This document shows, one piece after another, positions 20,775-31,712 of a stretch of 64,000 bases of DNA; the stretch's first letter is position 1; the number at the start of each line of letters is the position of its first letter. The notes below the pieces were generated by a model. It saw nothing but the letters and a program-made list of their open reading frames with translations. It ran no database searches and was not told the origin of the DNA. The DNA comes from Erinaceus europaeus (Eukaryota; Chordata; Mammalia; Eulipotyphla; Erinaceidae), in the NCBI RefSeq assembly GCF_950295315.1, contig NC_080177.1, positions 83,563,094 through 83,627,093 of the forward strand. The letters are read 5' to 3'. The position numbers and the translations under genes are program-made.

Positions 20775-21272
20775 TTTTAAAACATGTTTACTTATTTCTT
20801 TTTCTTTTTTCTTTTCTTTCTTTTTTTGAGATAGACACAGAATGACTGGGTTGGGCGGTGGTAGCACAGCAGGTTTAGTGCACATGGCAAGGACGGACCA
20901 GAGTTAAGGATCTGGGTTCAAGCTCCTGGCTCCCCACCTACAGAGGGGTCGGTGAAGCAGGTCTGCAGGTGTTGATCTCTCCCTCTCTCTGTCTTCCCCT
21001 CTTCTCTCCATTTCTCTCTGTCCTATCCAACAATGACATCAGTGGCAATAATAACAATAAAGACAACAGCAAGGGCAACAAAGTGGGAAAAAAATAAATA
21101 GCCTCCAGGAGCAGTGGATTTGTGGTGCAGACACCGAGCCCCAGCGATAATCCTGGAGGAAAAAAAAAAAGAGACAGAATGATACACAGAGTGAAGCCAG
21201 AACACTGCTCAACTCTAGATTATGATGGTGCAGGGGACTGAACCTGAAAACCACTATGCTGTCTCTCTGTCT
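20775..21272 (-). mobile_element. SINE family D, antisense, split by a family A SINE
   Basis: The left part (20775-20846) carries the tail complement and gagatagacacagaatgac. The right part (21172-21272) resumes with gagacagaatgatacacaga and the complement of the head (gattatgatggtgcagggga). The shared cagaatga at the two junctions is the target duplication of the inserted SINE at 20847-21171. Confidence 0.7.
20847..21171 (+). mobile_element. tRNA-derived SINE, family A with long 3' extension
   Basis: Head ttgggcggtggtagcacagc, the core with an internal deletion, and the full body. After that comes the 3' extension gcctccaggagcagtggatt...cagcgataatcctgg and poly(A). The same extension ends the copy at 26358-26663, so a long-tailed subfamily exists. 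Confidence 0.88.
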
Positions 21273-21480
21273 CTCTAAGGATATTTTTCTTCTTCTTCAC
21301 TATATAAACTTTATTTTTTTAACTTCCCATGTGTATCAAACCCAAACTCAAGTTCTTCTGTTTAATTCCAAGCCTTCTATTACATTTATATTCCCAGCAT
21401 ATGTCTTCAAATACTTTCCTATACTACTCTTTCAGGGAACACAACATTATAAACTTGTCAGCTGAGCACTTTGTGGTTTC
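21273..21480. other. unassigned sequence
   Basis: No recognised feature. Confidence 0.35.
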
Positions 21481-21496
21481 TTTTTGTCTTTCTTTT

Positions 21497-21776
21497 TTAT
21501 TTTAAGACTATTTTTCCCTTTTTGTTTTATTGTCTTTGTGGTTATTATTATTGTTACTGATGTCAATAATGTTGGATAGGACAGAGAGAAATGGAGAGAG
21601 GAGGGGAAGACAGAGAGGGGGAGAGAAAGACAGACACCTGCAGACCTGCCACACCGCCTGTGAAGCGACTCCCCTGCAGGTGGGGAGCCAGGGGGCTCGA
21701 ACTGGGATTCTTACGCTGGTCCTTATGCTTTGCGCCACATGCGCTTAACCCGCTGTGCTACCGCCCAGCCCCCACT
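21497..21776 (-). mobile_element. tRNA-derived SINE, family A, antisense
   Basis: Full-length antisense copy. Target-site duplication TTTTTGTCTTTCTTTT at 21481-21496 and 21777-21792. Confidence 0.93.
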
Positions 21777-21792
21777 TTTTTGTCTTTCTTTT

Positions 21793-22412
21793 CTTGTGAA
21801 AATTTCCATGAGGTCAGTTTTTTCTTAACTTAGCTGTTGTCTCCAAGGAGTTTATAAATGCTATGGATTTTGACAACTAAAATCAGGTTACCTTGCACAG
21901 ACACAGCCACTGAAAATAAATACTTTTATATGGCTGCTATTGGTAACTCATTTCTCTACAGAGAGAATAAAAATGCTAGAGTCATAAATAATAGTGATCA
22001 GCCACGTGATTATCTCTTGAAGGACAGACAGTGAATCTGTCTTGTTTCATTTTTCTGATTAGAGAGACAATTCACATGGATGGCATATTCTATCTACTTA
22101 GCTCCCAGCCACCTTCAATCAGAATACCTTGCCAGTTATTTTTCAAATGGGTGGTTCAAACATGTTATTACACTATCACTTAATTGGTCTTCCAAATCTA
22201 ATCTAGCTTTAGGCCATTATCTGTGCTTTTGTGAAGATCTGATCTAGAAAAATTTCATTCATTCAACAAATACTGATAACTTATAAAGCAATCACTACAC
22301 ATCAGACCTTAATCTAGACTCAGAAAATGTAGTAACGAAACAAAACATCTGTGCTCATGACTAGATAATCTTACACACACACACACACACAATAAAAAGG
22401 AAAATATATATC
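21793..22412. other. unassigned sequence with short (CA)n
   Basis: A (CA)n tract lies at about 22373-22391. Nothing else is recognised. Confidence 0.4.
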
Positions 22413-22600
22413 TCTGTAGGGGAGTCACTTCACAGGCGGTGAAGCAGGTCTGCAGGTGTCTGTCTTTCTCTCCCCCTCTCTGTCTTCCCCTCCTCTCTCC
22501 ATTTCTCTCTGTCCTATCCAACAATGACATCATTAACAATAAAACAAGGGCAACAAAAGGGAATAAATAAATAAATATGTTTTTAATTTAAAAAAAAAAA
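22413..22600 (+). mobile_element. tRNA-derived SINE, family A, 5'-truncated
   Basis: Starts inside the core (taggggagtcacttcacagg) and therefore lacks A and B boxes. The body and aataaataaataaatatg tail are intact. Confidence 0.88.
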
Positions 22601-23173
22601 GAAGTCACACTTGAATTGGACCAACTACCATATTTTACTATCAACTGTAAACCATTAATCCCCCCAATAGAGGGAAAAAGAAAACTTCATTGCATTATCT
22701 CTATGTCTCCTTATAGATTCATTTGTTTTCTTGAATCGTCAGATAACAAGGTGAACTGCAGTGAAGATCTCCTACAGACTCACTCTCTGCTTTCTGTGAC
22801 ACACCTCCTTCTTCCTTCCCTTCTGCTCAGTCAAGACTACCGCCTTTGGCTTAACATGACACTTGTTTCAACAACAGATACTGCACGGATCTCAATTTGA
22901 CTGGTGAAGTTTGTATTCATAATACAGACACATGTGATCTATCGTCCTATGCAGGAAACTATCTAAAGTCATTATACATGTGATTATTCATTGATTTCTT
23001 ATTGATGTTACACTGACAAATTGAAATGAGTTAATATGTAAAAAAAAAATCCATACTTCATAGACGCAATACTGAAAAAAATGGAAGGATGTTATGAATC
23101 TGTTCAACTGACATAGTGCCAATGGTGTGTTAGACACACAAAATCTGGAAAAAATACTTCACGATATGAAATT
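22601..23173. other. unassigned sequence
   Basis: The 94-aa open frame at 22616-22900 has no recognised domain. Splice-site support was not found. Confidence 0.4.
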
Positions 23174-23180
23174 ATAAGTT

Positions 23181-23469
23181 TATATATTTTTTATTTTTAT
23201 ATTTATTTTCCCTTTTGTTGCCCTTGTTTTTCATTGTTGTTGTAGTTATTATTGTTGATGTTATTGATGTCATAGGACAGAGAGAAATGGAGAGAGGAGG
23301 GGAAGACAGAGAGGGGGAGAGAAAGACAGACACCTGCAGACCTGCTTCACTGCCTGGGAAGCGACTCCCCTGCAGGTGGGGAGCCTGAGGCTCCAACCAG
23401 GATCCTTAACGTGGGTCCTTTCGCTTTGCGCCACCTGCGCTCAACCCGCTGCGCCACCGCCCGACTCCC
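23181..23469 (-). mobile_element. tRNA-derived SINE, family A, antisense
   Basis: Full-length antisense copy, flanked by ATAAGTT at 23174-23180 and 23470-23476. Confidence 0.92.
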
Positions 23470-23476
23470 ATAAGTT

Positions 23477-24717
23477 AAGTTTAGATCTCAAGGCTAAGCG
23501 CAGGATACAGAGACCTGCTTCAATCTCAGTGTGATAGAAACATATGCAGTGCATAGGGAATCTCTATCAGAAAGAGTTGCCACGAACGTGGAAGAGTCCT
23601 CATTCAATCTCATCCTCTCCTGTGTCTTTGTCCACATAATAATATTCCAGTGGGGGAAAAAAAAAACACCAGAATCAAGGGCAGGAGAGAAATAAAATCA
23701 GCCCACTATATACCACATGCCTCCTTTAAAATTCCCCTTAATCTCCTGATGACCTTCATTCTCTTTAGTCAATCTCCTGAAACAATCTGATGAGGAACCT
23801 CCTGAGAAATAGCTGAAGCGCCTACTAGCGCCTTGGAGAGGGATTCATCACAGTGCTGGAATTCAGATTCTTTGAAATGACACCAGCTCACCAATACCAA
23901 CATTACACAAAAAAGAATCTAAAGTAATACCAGACATCCAACAACTGTGTGTGGATCTTGACAGAAGGCATGCTAAATGCTAAAACACAAGTGTATTATT
24001 ACTGAGAACCTGAAAAAGAAATTGCGTATGATTCGCTGGGAGAGTAACAATATATCCAACTATACGACAGCGATTCACAAGCCTCTTCAATCAGCTTCTA
24101 GCAGGAAGTGGTAGGTCTCCGCAAGGATACTAAGCCTTGTTTGTCAAACCTAGGGAGTAGAGGTTTCCACCAAGCGGGAGTCGTAAGACTTCAGCATCTA
24201 GGTCCACTTCTCCACGTGCCTGATTAGGAAAGGATCATCTGTCTTCAAAGAGAAATCTGTCAGGCTCATGATATGGGAGGAAAGGAAGCCATTAGGTCTT
24301 TGGCACTGAAGTCTTACTGCTGAGGTTTCAATAACACGACCAGAATTGAACAGGCCCAAGTGGCATACTGAAGAGTCAGCCTTAAGTGACTAATTCCTGG
24401 TGAGGGGAAGCCAGCTGTCTGAGGAGGGGAGCCAGTGAGCCCTTCAGGAGCGCTTCATTCTTCTAGCCCTGGCAAGTGAGGCTTGTGAATGCGGAAATAG
24501 TTGGGAAGGGATAAGATCCTAGAAGCAGTAGGAGAGTCTGACCATCAATACCACTGTCCACAGAGCAAATCCCACGAGTGAAGCCTACCTTTACCAAGGT
24601 CCACAGCCATGCCCCTTTGAGTTTCCACAGTGCCTCAGACCGCCATCCCATCTCTTTCCCTCTCTCTCTCTCCTGCTTTCCTTCTCAATCTCTGTCTCTG
24701 TACAATAATAAATAATA
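23477..24717. other. unassigned sequence
   Basis: About 1.2 kb, moderately GC-balanced, with no recognised repeat family or exon. A CT-rich stretch at about 24650-24690 followed by acaataataaataat may be the end of a decayed SINE. Confidence 0.4.
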
Positions 24718-24965
24718 GGGGAGTCCGGCGGTAGCACAGCAGGTTAAGCGCAGGTGGCGCAAAGCGCAAGGACCGGCGTAAGGATCCCGGTTCGAGCCCC
24801 CTGCTCCCCACCTGCAGGGGAGTCGCTTCACAGGCAGTGAAGCAGGTCTGCAGGTGTCTGTCTTTCTCTCCCCCTCTGTCTTCCCCTCCTCTCTCCATTT
24901 CTCTCTCTCCTATCCAACAACACCAATAACTACAACAATAAAATTATATATATATATATATATAT
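24718..24965 (+). mobile_element. tRNA-derived SINE, family A
   Basis: Head ggggagtccggcggtagcac and B box ggttcgagccccc are well kept. The tail has become a (TA)n microsatellite at about 24943-24966. Confidence 0.92.
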
Positions 24966-25375
24966 AAATGAAATATGCAACATTCAAAAGAAAACCCTGT
25001 GATACACTCAGCAAAAGAAACAGAGATTTTCACTCTATTGCTCCTGTAATAAACCTTGGTTGACTCATGTTGTTTTTAATTTTACAGAGTCCTGATTAAA
25101 GAGAGATAACAACAAGCGTGCAGAGAAATAAAATCACCAGCACTGGTGGTGATAAGTAAGGGATCAGCATTCCTTTCTTTGGGGAGTGTCTTTCTCTACA
25201 GCTTTCGTTCCACAACAATATTGAGAGGACACAGCAAAGAGAAGAGAATAACCCCCCAGTGAAAAGCAGACAAGTGTTTGATACTGGCTCTGGCACGGCT
25301 TGAAAGGGCTTCCAGTGTCATGTTGCTGACCCTTCACTTCCCTTGCAGGCAACCTTCATGGCAGCTTCAGAGCCC
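24966..25375. other. unassigned sequence
   Basis: No recognised exon. The left boundary of the adjoining LTR is uncertain and may lie within its last part. Confidence 0.35.
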
Positions 25376-25793
25376 TGTGATGAATCGTGAAGTCATGCCG
25401 GGAGAGCCTGAGGGGGCTTCTTCGCGAGCACGTGCTCTCTGGGTTGGAGAGAACCCAACTGGAGCCACCCTAGGCTGCTGCGTGGGAGAGGGATCAGGAA
25501 CTCGTGCCCATAGCTCGCAGGAGAGAGACTCTGGAACTCTCGGAGCCGGAAGGCAATCCCCAGTGTGTTCAAACAGAAGAGCAGCTGTATATATACTGGC
25601 CAAGGAGGGTGGAAACAGGATGTGATGTAGAGGGTGGAGTGAAAAGAAATTGGTGGAAATCAGGGTGTACTATGGGAGGGGGCGGAGCAAAATGACATCG
25701 TGAACCAGTGGGGATTAAACCAGTGCCCGAGGTAACTGGTTATGTAAATAGACCACAGGGATAAGCAGGGGGAAGCTGGAGTACTGGCCAACA
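25376..25793 (-). mobile_element. diverged solo LTR, related to the 11450-14111 element
   Basis: The plus strand matches the complement of the young LTR in order: tatatatactgg (TATA region), aaggagggtgga, gggggcggagcaaaatgaca, aaccagtggggattaaacca, ggttatgtaaatagacc and ataagcaggggga. It ends in CCAACA, the complement of the TGTTGG start. No primer-binding site or polypurine tract adjoins, so it is a solo LTR. It has one copy of the U3 motif that is duplicated in the young LTR. The outer (U5) end is too diverged to place exactly. Confidence 0.7.
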
Positions 25794-26357
25794 AAGCCAG
25801 ACCTGCGGAGCGGCCTCTTGGTTTCTTCACGGGAAGCCTCTCCCCGCCGGCCTTGCTCTTTGGGGCTGGGACAAGCTGGTCAACAGTGATTAATTACATA
25901 AATGGGAGGCAATAGATTTTGATAATCTCCCCCCTTCCTCAAAAAGACAATGAATTGTTCCCGACTGCAGGAGACCCTCTGCACAGCTGTTCAGCTGAAG
26001 TGTAACCCAGGGTAGACTTACTGCTGTCAGGGTGCTGCACTGCACAGCTCAGTGGTTTTGCTGATCAAAATGTCAGTGTTTCCTTGCAGACTAAGTGTTC
26101 TAACAGAAACTTCAGCCACGGTAGGAATATGTGCATCTATTGGACAGAATCTTTGCTCAGAGGAAAAAACAAAGTCAAGTTCAACAAATATAACGTTTGC
26201 AGGATTCTTTCTTCCTGCTAGAATTCCTAGCTTTCCATTGTGACACAAAAAGGAGAAAGTACAGTGTCAGCAAAATAAAGAGCTAAAACATACAAAGACC
26301 AGTTGTGTAAGGACTTGTTCTACGCCCCTACTCGCGACATGAAGAAACAGAGTCTGT
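25794..26357. other. unassigned sequence
   Basis: No recognised exon or repeat. Confidence 0.4.
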
Positions 26358-26663
26358 GGGAGCTAGGCAGTAGCGCAGTGGGTTAAGCGCACATGGTGCA
26401 AAGCACAAGCCCCGGCTCCCCACCTGCAGGCTGTGAAGCAGGTCTGCAGGTGTCTGTCTTTCTCTCCCCATCTCTGGTCTCTGTCTTCCCCTCCTCTTTT
26501 GCTTTCTCTCTGGCCTATCCAACAACAATAGCTATGATAACAATAATAGTAACAACTACAACAAGGGCAACAGAATGGGGAAAAAATGGCCTCCAGGAGC
26601 AGTGGATTTGTAGTGCGGAAACCGAGCCCCAGCGATAACCCTGCAGGCCAAAAAAAAAAAAAA
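26358..26663 (+). mobile_element. SINE family A, internally deleted, with 3' extension
   Basis: Head gggagctaggcagtagcgca and core are joined by a deletion that removes the B box. The 3' extension gcctccaggagcagtggatt...cagcgataaccctg precedes poly(A). The loss of the internal promoter makes this copy transcriptionally dead. Confidence 0.85.
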
Positions 26664-26716
26664 GGAAGGAAGGAAGGAAGGAAGGAAAGAAGGAAAGAAG
26701 AAAGAAAAAGAAAAAG
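26664..26716. repeat. (GGAA)n microsatellite at a SINE tail
   Basis: Purine repeat directly after the poly(A) of the SINE at 26358-26663. Confidence 0.93.
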
Positions 26717-26723
26717 AGTCTAG

Positions 26724-26962
26724 ACCAGTGAACGTAACTGGGTTCAAGTCCCTGGGCCCCAACTACTTGGAAAAATGTTCACTAGCAGTGAAGTATTGCT
26801 ACCGCCCTCCCCTTCCTCTCTCTCTCCTCCCTTCCTCCCTCTTTAACCTCGCCTTCCCTTTCAATTTCTCTACCAATAAAAGAATGGGGGAAAAGGTGTC
26901 CACTAGGAATCATGGATTCCTTATGAAGGCACCAAGTCCCAGCAATAACTCTGGCAGTAAAA
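26724..26962 (+). mobile_element. SINE family B, diverged
   Basis: ctgggttcaagtccctgggc (B-box side), a CT-rich body, and the 3' extension resembling tggattccttatgaaggcac...agcaataactctgg. Confidence 0.65.
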
Positions 26963-27032
26963 AGAGAAAAAGAAAAAAGAAAGGAAGAAGGAAGGGAGGG
27001 AGGAAGGAAGGAAGGAAGGAAGGAAGGAAGGA
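26963..27032. repeat. (AAGG)n microsatellite at a SINE tail
   Basis: Purine repeat that follows directly from the tail of the preceding SINE. Confidence 0.93.
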
Positions 27033-27119
27033 AACAGTCTAATGGGCAGCTACAATAGAAGACTAGTCACTGCTGTGGAGTGCAGCATTTTGGCCTCATT
27101 GTTTTTCTGTTTTTGGATA

Positions 27120-27319
27120 ATTTTTTTCTTTCTTTATTTCTTTTTGTTGCCCTTGTTGTTTTATTGTTGTAGTTACTATTGATGATGTTGTTATTGGATA
27201 GGACAGAGAGAAATGGAGAGAGGAGGGGAAGACACAGAGGGGAAGAGAAAGACAGACACCTGCAGACCTGCTTCACCGCCTGGGAAGCGACTCCCCTGCA
27301 GGTGGGGAGCCGGGGGCTC
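27120..27319 (-). mobile_element. SINE family A, antisense, head missing
   Basis: Tail complement, body and core up to gtggggagccgggggctc. The tRNA-like head is absent (5'-truncated). Confidence 0.88.
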
Positions 27320-27804
27320 ATCATTTTTAACAGCTGTATGGTTCTCCCTTGTGTGTCTGTACCAGCACTTCTTTAGCCAGTCATCTCTCACTGGAAATCA
27401 GAGTCGCTTCCAAATTTGGGCTGCTACACACCACACAGCTGAACGGGTCTTTTCAGATGTTTCTGGTTTCTCTGCGTGAATCCTCAGAAGAGAGATTACT
27501 GGGCAGCTCCATTTCTTGAGTTCAGATGAATCGCCAGACTGTTGTCCACAGGGGCTGGACTAACGTACATTCTGCCAGCTGTGTAGGAGAGTCTCCATCC
27601 CCACAGCCTCTCAGACAGTTGCTGTGTCTGTCTTTTCTCGTGTGTGAAGTCCTCACAGGTGTGAAGTGGTATCCCATGGTTTTTATTAACATTCCCCAAA
27701 TAATTAGTAATTTCGAGCATTTTCCATATGCCCATTAACCCTTTGGATTACTTCTTTGGAAAAGATTCTGCCTGTACCTTTTCCCATTATTATCATAATT
27801 TAAT
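27320..27804 (-). pseudogene. L1 ORF2 3' part, antisense, diverged
   Basis: The complement of distal L1 ORF2 is recognisable in order. acttctttagccagtcatct comes first, then attactgggcagctcc, gaatcgccagactgttgtcc, ggtgtgaagtggtatcccat and gagcattttccatatgccc. It carries many frame breaks. Confidence 0.7.
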
Positions 27805-28382
27805 TCAGAGGGGGGTTTGTTGTGGACAGTAAGTATAGTTGTTGAAATGTGCAAAATTTCCCGATTTTCTGCAAAAGGCTTTCACCTCCCGCCTAGGCTC
27901 TCCCCCACCATCCTGCACCAGGGACTGAAAGCCCTCCCTACCTCCCCCCCACACTGATACCCCTCCCCAGAGTCTTTTACTTTGGTGCCATACACCAAAC
28001 CCAGTCCAGGTTCTACTCTGTGTTTCTACTTTCTGTTTTCATTTCTCAACTTCTGTCTATGAGTAGGATCATCCCATAGTCATCCTTCTCTTTCTGACTT
28101 ATCTCATTTCACATGCCTTCCAGCTCCATCCAAGATGAGGTGAAGCAGGTGAATTCACCATTCTTAATAGCTGAGTAATATTCCATTGTGTATATAGACC
28201 ACAACTTAATCAGCTGCTCATCTGTTGTTGGGCAACTAGGTTACTTCCAGAAGCTTCAGTGTCCTGATGTTTATGTTGCTTCTGGATTTTGGCTATTAGA
28301 AATTAAGCTGCTACGGATGTTAATATACACAGATCTTTTTGCTTGAGTGTGTTTGATTCCATAGGGTATATTCCCAATAGAT
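27805..28382 (-). mobile_element. L1 3' end, antisense (3' part of a 5'-inverted L1)
   Basis: Same family as 148-505 (ttttactttggtgccataca, gagtaatattccattgtgta, ccatagggtatattcccaat). It joins at 28382/28383 to a sense-orientation RT fragment, the arrangement produced by twin priming. Confidence 0.75.
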
Positions 28383-29052
28383 TCAGAGAAAGCCTTTAAA
28401 AAATGTAACATCCCTTCATAATCAAAATATTACAAAAATGGGAATAGATGGAAAATTCCTAATCCAGTGTAGTCCAAATACAGCTAAACCTACAACCAAC
28501 ACATTAAATAGTGAGAAAATAAAAGCATTTCCACTTAGATCAGGTACCAGACAGGGCTGCCCACTATCATCACCATTACTATTACTACTCAACATAGCGT
28601 TGGGGGTTCTCGTCACAGTCATTCAGCAAGAGCAAGGAATTAAACAGATGCAGGTTGGAGAGAAGTTAAACTCTCTATTTTCAGACGATATGATAGTATA
28701 CATAGAAAAACCTAAAGATTCTAGCAGGAATCTCCTGGAAATTATCAGGCAATATAGTAAGGTGTCAAACTACAATGTTAATATTCAAAATTTGGTGTCA
28801 GTCCCTTGTGAAAATACTTAGTGGGAAGAAGAAATCCAGAAATCAGTCCTAATTACTATAGTAGCAAAATTACAAAATGTCTAGGAATAAACCTAAGAAG
28901 CAAAAAAGACTTGTATACTGAAAATCATAAGCTACTACTCAAGGAAACATAACAGGATACAGAGAGGTGGAAAGCTATTCCGTGTCTATGAACAGAAACA
29001 ATTAACACTGTTAAAGCCATATTCCGACTTAACTATAATTCCCATTAAGTTC
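28383..29052 (+). pseudogene. L1 ORF2 reverse-transcriptase fragment (inverted 5' part)
   Basis: The conceptual product near 28438-28821 shows the L1 RT signature RSGTRQGCPLS and FSDDMIVY, where intact elements have FADDM. Conserved flanks are KIKAFPL before and a diverged GYKIN-like motif after. Downstream DNA (caaaatgtctaggaataaac, agaggtggaaagctattccg) matches later ORF2. The A-to-S change beside the catalytic aspartates, several stops and the truncation make it inactive. Confidence 0.85.
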
Positions 29053-29057
29053 CCACA

Positions 29058-29324
29058 ATTTTTTTTAAATATTTATTTATTTATTTATTTATTTTCCCTT
29101 TTGTTGCCCTTGTTTTATTGTTGTAGTTGTTGTTGGACAGGACAGAGAGAAATGGAAGACAAAGAGGGGAGAGAAAGACAGACACCTGGAGATCTGATTC
29201 ACCACCTGTGAAGCGACTCCCCTGCATGTGGGAAGCTGGAGGCTCCAAATGGGATCCTTATGCTGGTCCTTGCCCTTTGAGCCTTGTGAGCTTAACCCAC
29301 CATGCTACCACCGGGACTCCCCCA
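29058..29324 (-). mobile_element. SINE family A, antisense
   Basis: Tail complement tatttatttatttatttatt, then body, core and head complement ccaccgggactcccc. It inserted at the end of the L1 fragment. Confidence 0.9.
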
Positions 29325-29483
29325 AGCCCCTTTTATATGTATATAGGAATCTATCTCTATTTTATCTCTGTATACAACAAATCACATAACACCTGTGTCT
29401 GGAATAATGTTAATCTAATGTCAGCGATGATTGCTTTTATAAAATAGAATATAGTTCTGTAAAATATAAAGTAGAATTTTCTT

Positions 29484-29786
29484 GTTTTTTGTTTTGTTTG
29501 TTTAAATATTTATTTTATTTATTTATTCCCTTTTGTTGCCCTTGTTGTTTTATTGTTGTAGTTATTATTATTGTTGTTGTCGTTATTGGATAGGACAGAG
29601 AGAAATGGAGAGAGGAGGGGAAGACAGAGAAGGGGAGAGAAAGATAGACACCTGCAGACCTGCTTCACCGCCTGTGAAGCGACTCCCCTGCAAGTGGGGA
29701 GCCGGGGGCTCGAACCGGGATCCTTATGCTGGTCCTTGTACTTTGCGCCACCTGCACTTAACCCGCTGCGCTACAGCCCGACTCCC
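29484..29786 (-). mobile_element. SINE family A, antisense
   Basis: Full-length copy with a perfect 16-bp target-site duplication AAAGTAGAATTTTCTT at 29468-29483 and 29787-29802. The perfect duplication suggests a recent insertion. Confidence 0.95.
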
Positions 29787-29802
29787 AAAGTAGAATTTTC
29801 TT

Positions 29803-30359
29803 ATGCTTATGGGGTTATGCTTTTAACAGCTTGAAAAATTTATGAACACATATAACTTGTAAACTAGAAATAGAATTTTTAAGTGTCTTGTTTTGGGCAA
29901 AACAGTAACTCAGAACAGCATGGCTACTTAGACTGATTTCAAAGCTATCAGTGGACCTACATGGATAACGGTCTACAGTTTCAGAAATCTGACATTGGGG
30001 ATAGTGGTCTACAGTTTCAGAAATCTGACGTTGCTTTTCCTGATCTTTTTGAGCTTCGTGGTTATTTAAAGGCCATGATGAGACAGAGTGTTGAAAGTAA
30101 ATATCACTTCTGAAATGTTGCATTTGTGAAAGCTGTGAAGTCAACAGGAAGTGTTTTGATTGGCCTGGCATGCAGGATGACGCAGCGTGGCCTAGAAATT
30201 AAAATGTTCTCGTTTGCTCCTGTACTTCCCATGAAGTATAGCAAATGCTTTCGCAAACCTTATGGTGATGCCCTGGCATTGACGTTTGCTGACCGCCTGA
30301 TACGCTGTTGCTCTTTTTTTTATATGTTTGTTTTGTTTTTTTCTTTCTTTTTAAATGTA
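29803..30359. other. unassigned sequence with a 36-bp duplication
   Basis: Contains gtctacagtttcagaaatct twice at 36-bp spacing (29971 and 30007). An ATG-initiated antisense frame of 118 aa covers 29815-30171 but has no recognised domain. Confidence 0.4.
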
Positions 30360-30620
30360 TTTTCTTTTTATTATTTTTAATAGGACTGTATATTAACACC
30401 ATTCCCACCAAAGGTGTGTGCCCCTACCCCCTACAGTAGAGCTGAAAATCTACCCTCCCCTCCCCCCAGAGTTTATAGCTCCATTGCAAATACTCCAAAC
30501 TCAGTCAAATTCTACTTTGCATTTCCCTTTCTGTTGTTTTTTCTCAGCTTCTGCTCATTCCATACTTATCTTTCTCTTTCTGGCTTAGCTCACTTCACAT
30601 AACTCCTTCTAGCTCTTCTC
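30360..30620 (-). mobile_element. L1 3' UTR end, antisense
   Basis: aacaccattcccaccaaagg, tctttctggcttagctcact and cacataactccttctagctc correspond to 148-505 and 27805-28382. Confidence 0.75.
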
Positions 30621-31020
30621 TCTCTCTCTCCCTCTCTCTCTCCCTCTCTCTGTTTCTGCTGCCACACAAGATGTCAGTATGTTCTTCACTTACTGTGGCT
30701 GCACATGATAATTGTATAGCGGCAGCCCACCCACCTCTGGGTCGACTGCCCATCTGTCCGTCCATCCTTTTCGGTGATTTGGTATATGGACCCCTGCTAC
30801 ATGCCCAGGGGGCAGCTCCTCTGTGCAGCTGCCCTGGGAACTGAGCAGGGAGACTGACCTAGAGGGCAGATGCCAAGCAGGGCCAGAGCCCAGGGGAGTG
30901 CAGGGGAGCTGGCTCCCAGCCCTGTTAGGGGCCTGCCTCTGCCTGCCTCCTGGCCCGAAGAAGTCTCCTTTCAGGGTGATGGTATTCCATTATCTGATGG
31001 AAGAATGAGCTGCTCTGTGG
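30621..31020. other. CT tract, then unassigned GC-rich sequence
   Basis: A (CT)n stretch at about 30618-30655 precedes sequence without a recognised repeat. The 61-aa frame at 30823-31008 is not supported. Confidence 0.4.
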
Positions 31021-31168
31021 TCTGGGAGGTGGCATAGTGGATACGGGGTTGGACTCTCACCGTGAGGTCCTGAGTTTGGTTCCCAGCAGCACATGTACCA
31101 GAGTGATCTCTGGTTCTTTTTCTCCTCATATCTTTCTCATTAATAAATAAATAAAAACTTAAGGAAAA
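31021..31168 (+). mobile_element. SINE family C
   Basis: Head gtctgggaggtggcatagtg, then ggttcccagcagcacatgta, ccagagtgatctctggttct and the tail ttaataaataaataaaaac. It is the sense counterpart of the copy at 15536-15690. Confidence 0.88.
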
Positions 31169-31229
31169 TAAAGAATTAAATGTTGTGAAAATACTTTAAC
31201 AAGTTTACTCCAAAAATACTATTTTTTTT

Positions 31230-31535
31230 ATCATGTTGAGTGAAATAAGTCAGAAACAGAAGGATGACTATGGGATGATCTCACTCTCAGGCAGAAGTTG
31301 TAAAACAAGATCAGAAAAGAAAACACAAGTAGAACCTGAAATGGAATTGGCGTATCGCACCAAAGTAAAAGACTCTGGGGTGGGTGGGTGGGGAGAATAC
31401 AGGTCCAAGAAGGATTCAGAGGACATAGTGGAGGTTGTATTGTTATATGGGAAACTGAGGAATGTTATGCATGTACAAACTATTGTACTTACTGTTGAAT
31501 GTAAAACATTAATTCCCCTATAATAAAAAAAAGGA
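31230..31535 (+). mobile_element. L1 3' end with poly(A)
   Basis: gagtgaaataagtcagaaac and gggatgatctcactctcagg are typical of the end of L1 ORF2/3' UTR. It ends ttaattcccctataataaaa followed by an A-rich tail. The 96-aa frame over it is L1-derived. Confidence 0.75.
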
Positions 31536-31554
31536 AAAAAACAGTATTTTTTAG

Positions 31555-31712
31555 GACCCGGTTCAAGCCCCCAGTCCCCACCTGCAGGGGGAAAGCTTCA
31601 CAAGTGGTGAAGCAGGGCTGCAGCTGTCTCTCTGTCTCCTTCCCTATCTCTCCTAGCCTCTCGATTTCTGGCTGTCTCTATCTAATAAATAAAGATAATA
31701 AAAAATTTAAAA
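31555..31712 (+). mobile_element. SINE family B, 5'-truncated
   Basis: Starts at the B box (cccggttcaagcccccagtc), then gggggaaagcttcacaagtg, body and tctaataaataaagataata tail. Confidence 0.88.

Noticed and set aside
31233..31523. 96-aa frame as a host gene
   Set aside because: It lies in an L1 3' end that finishes in an A-rich tail.
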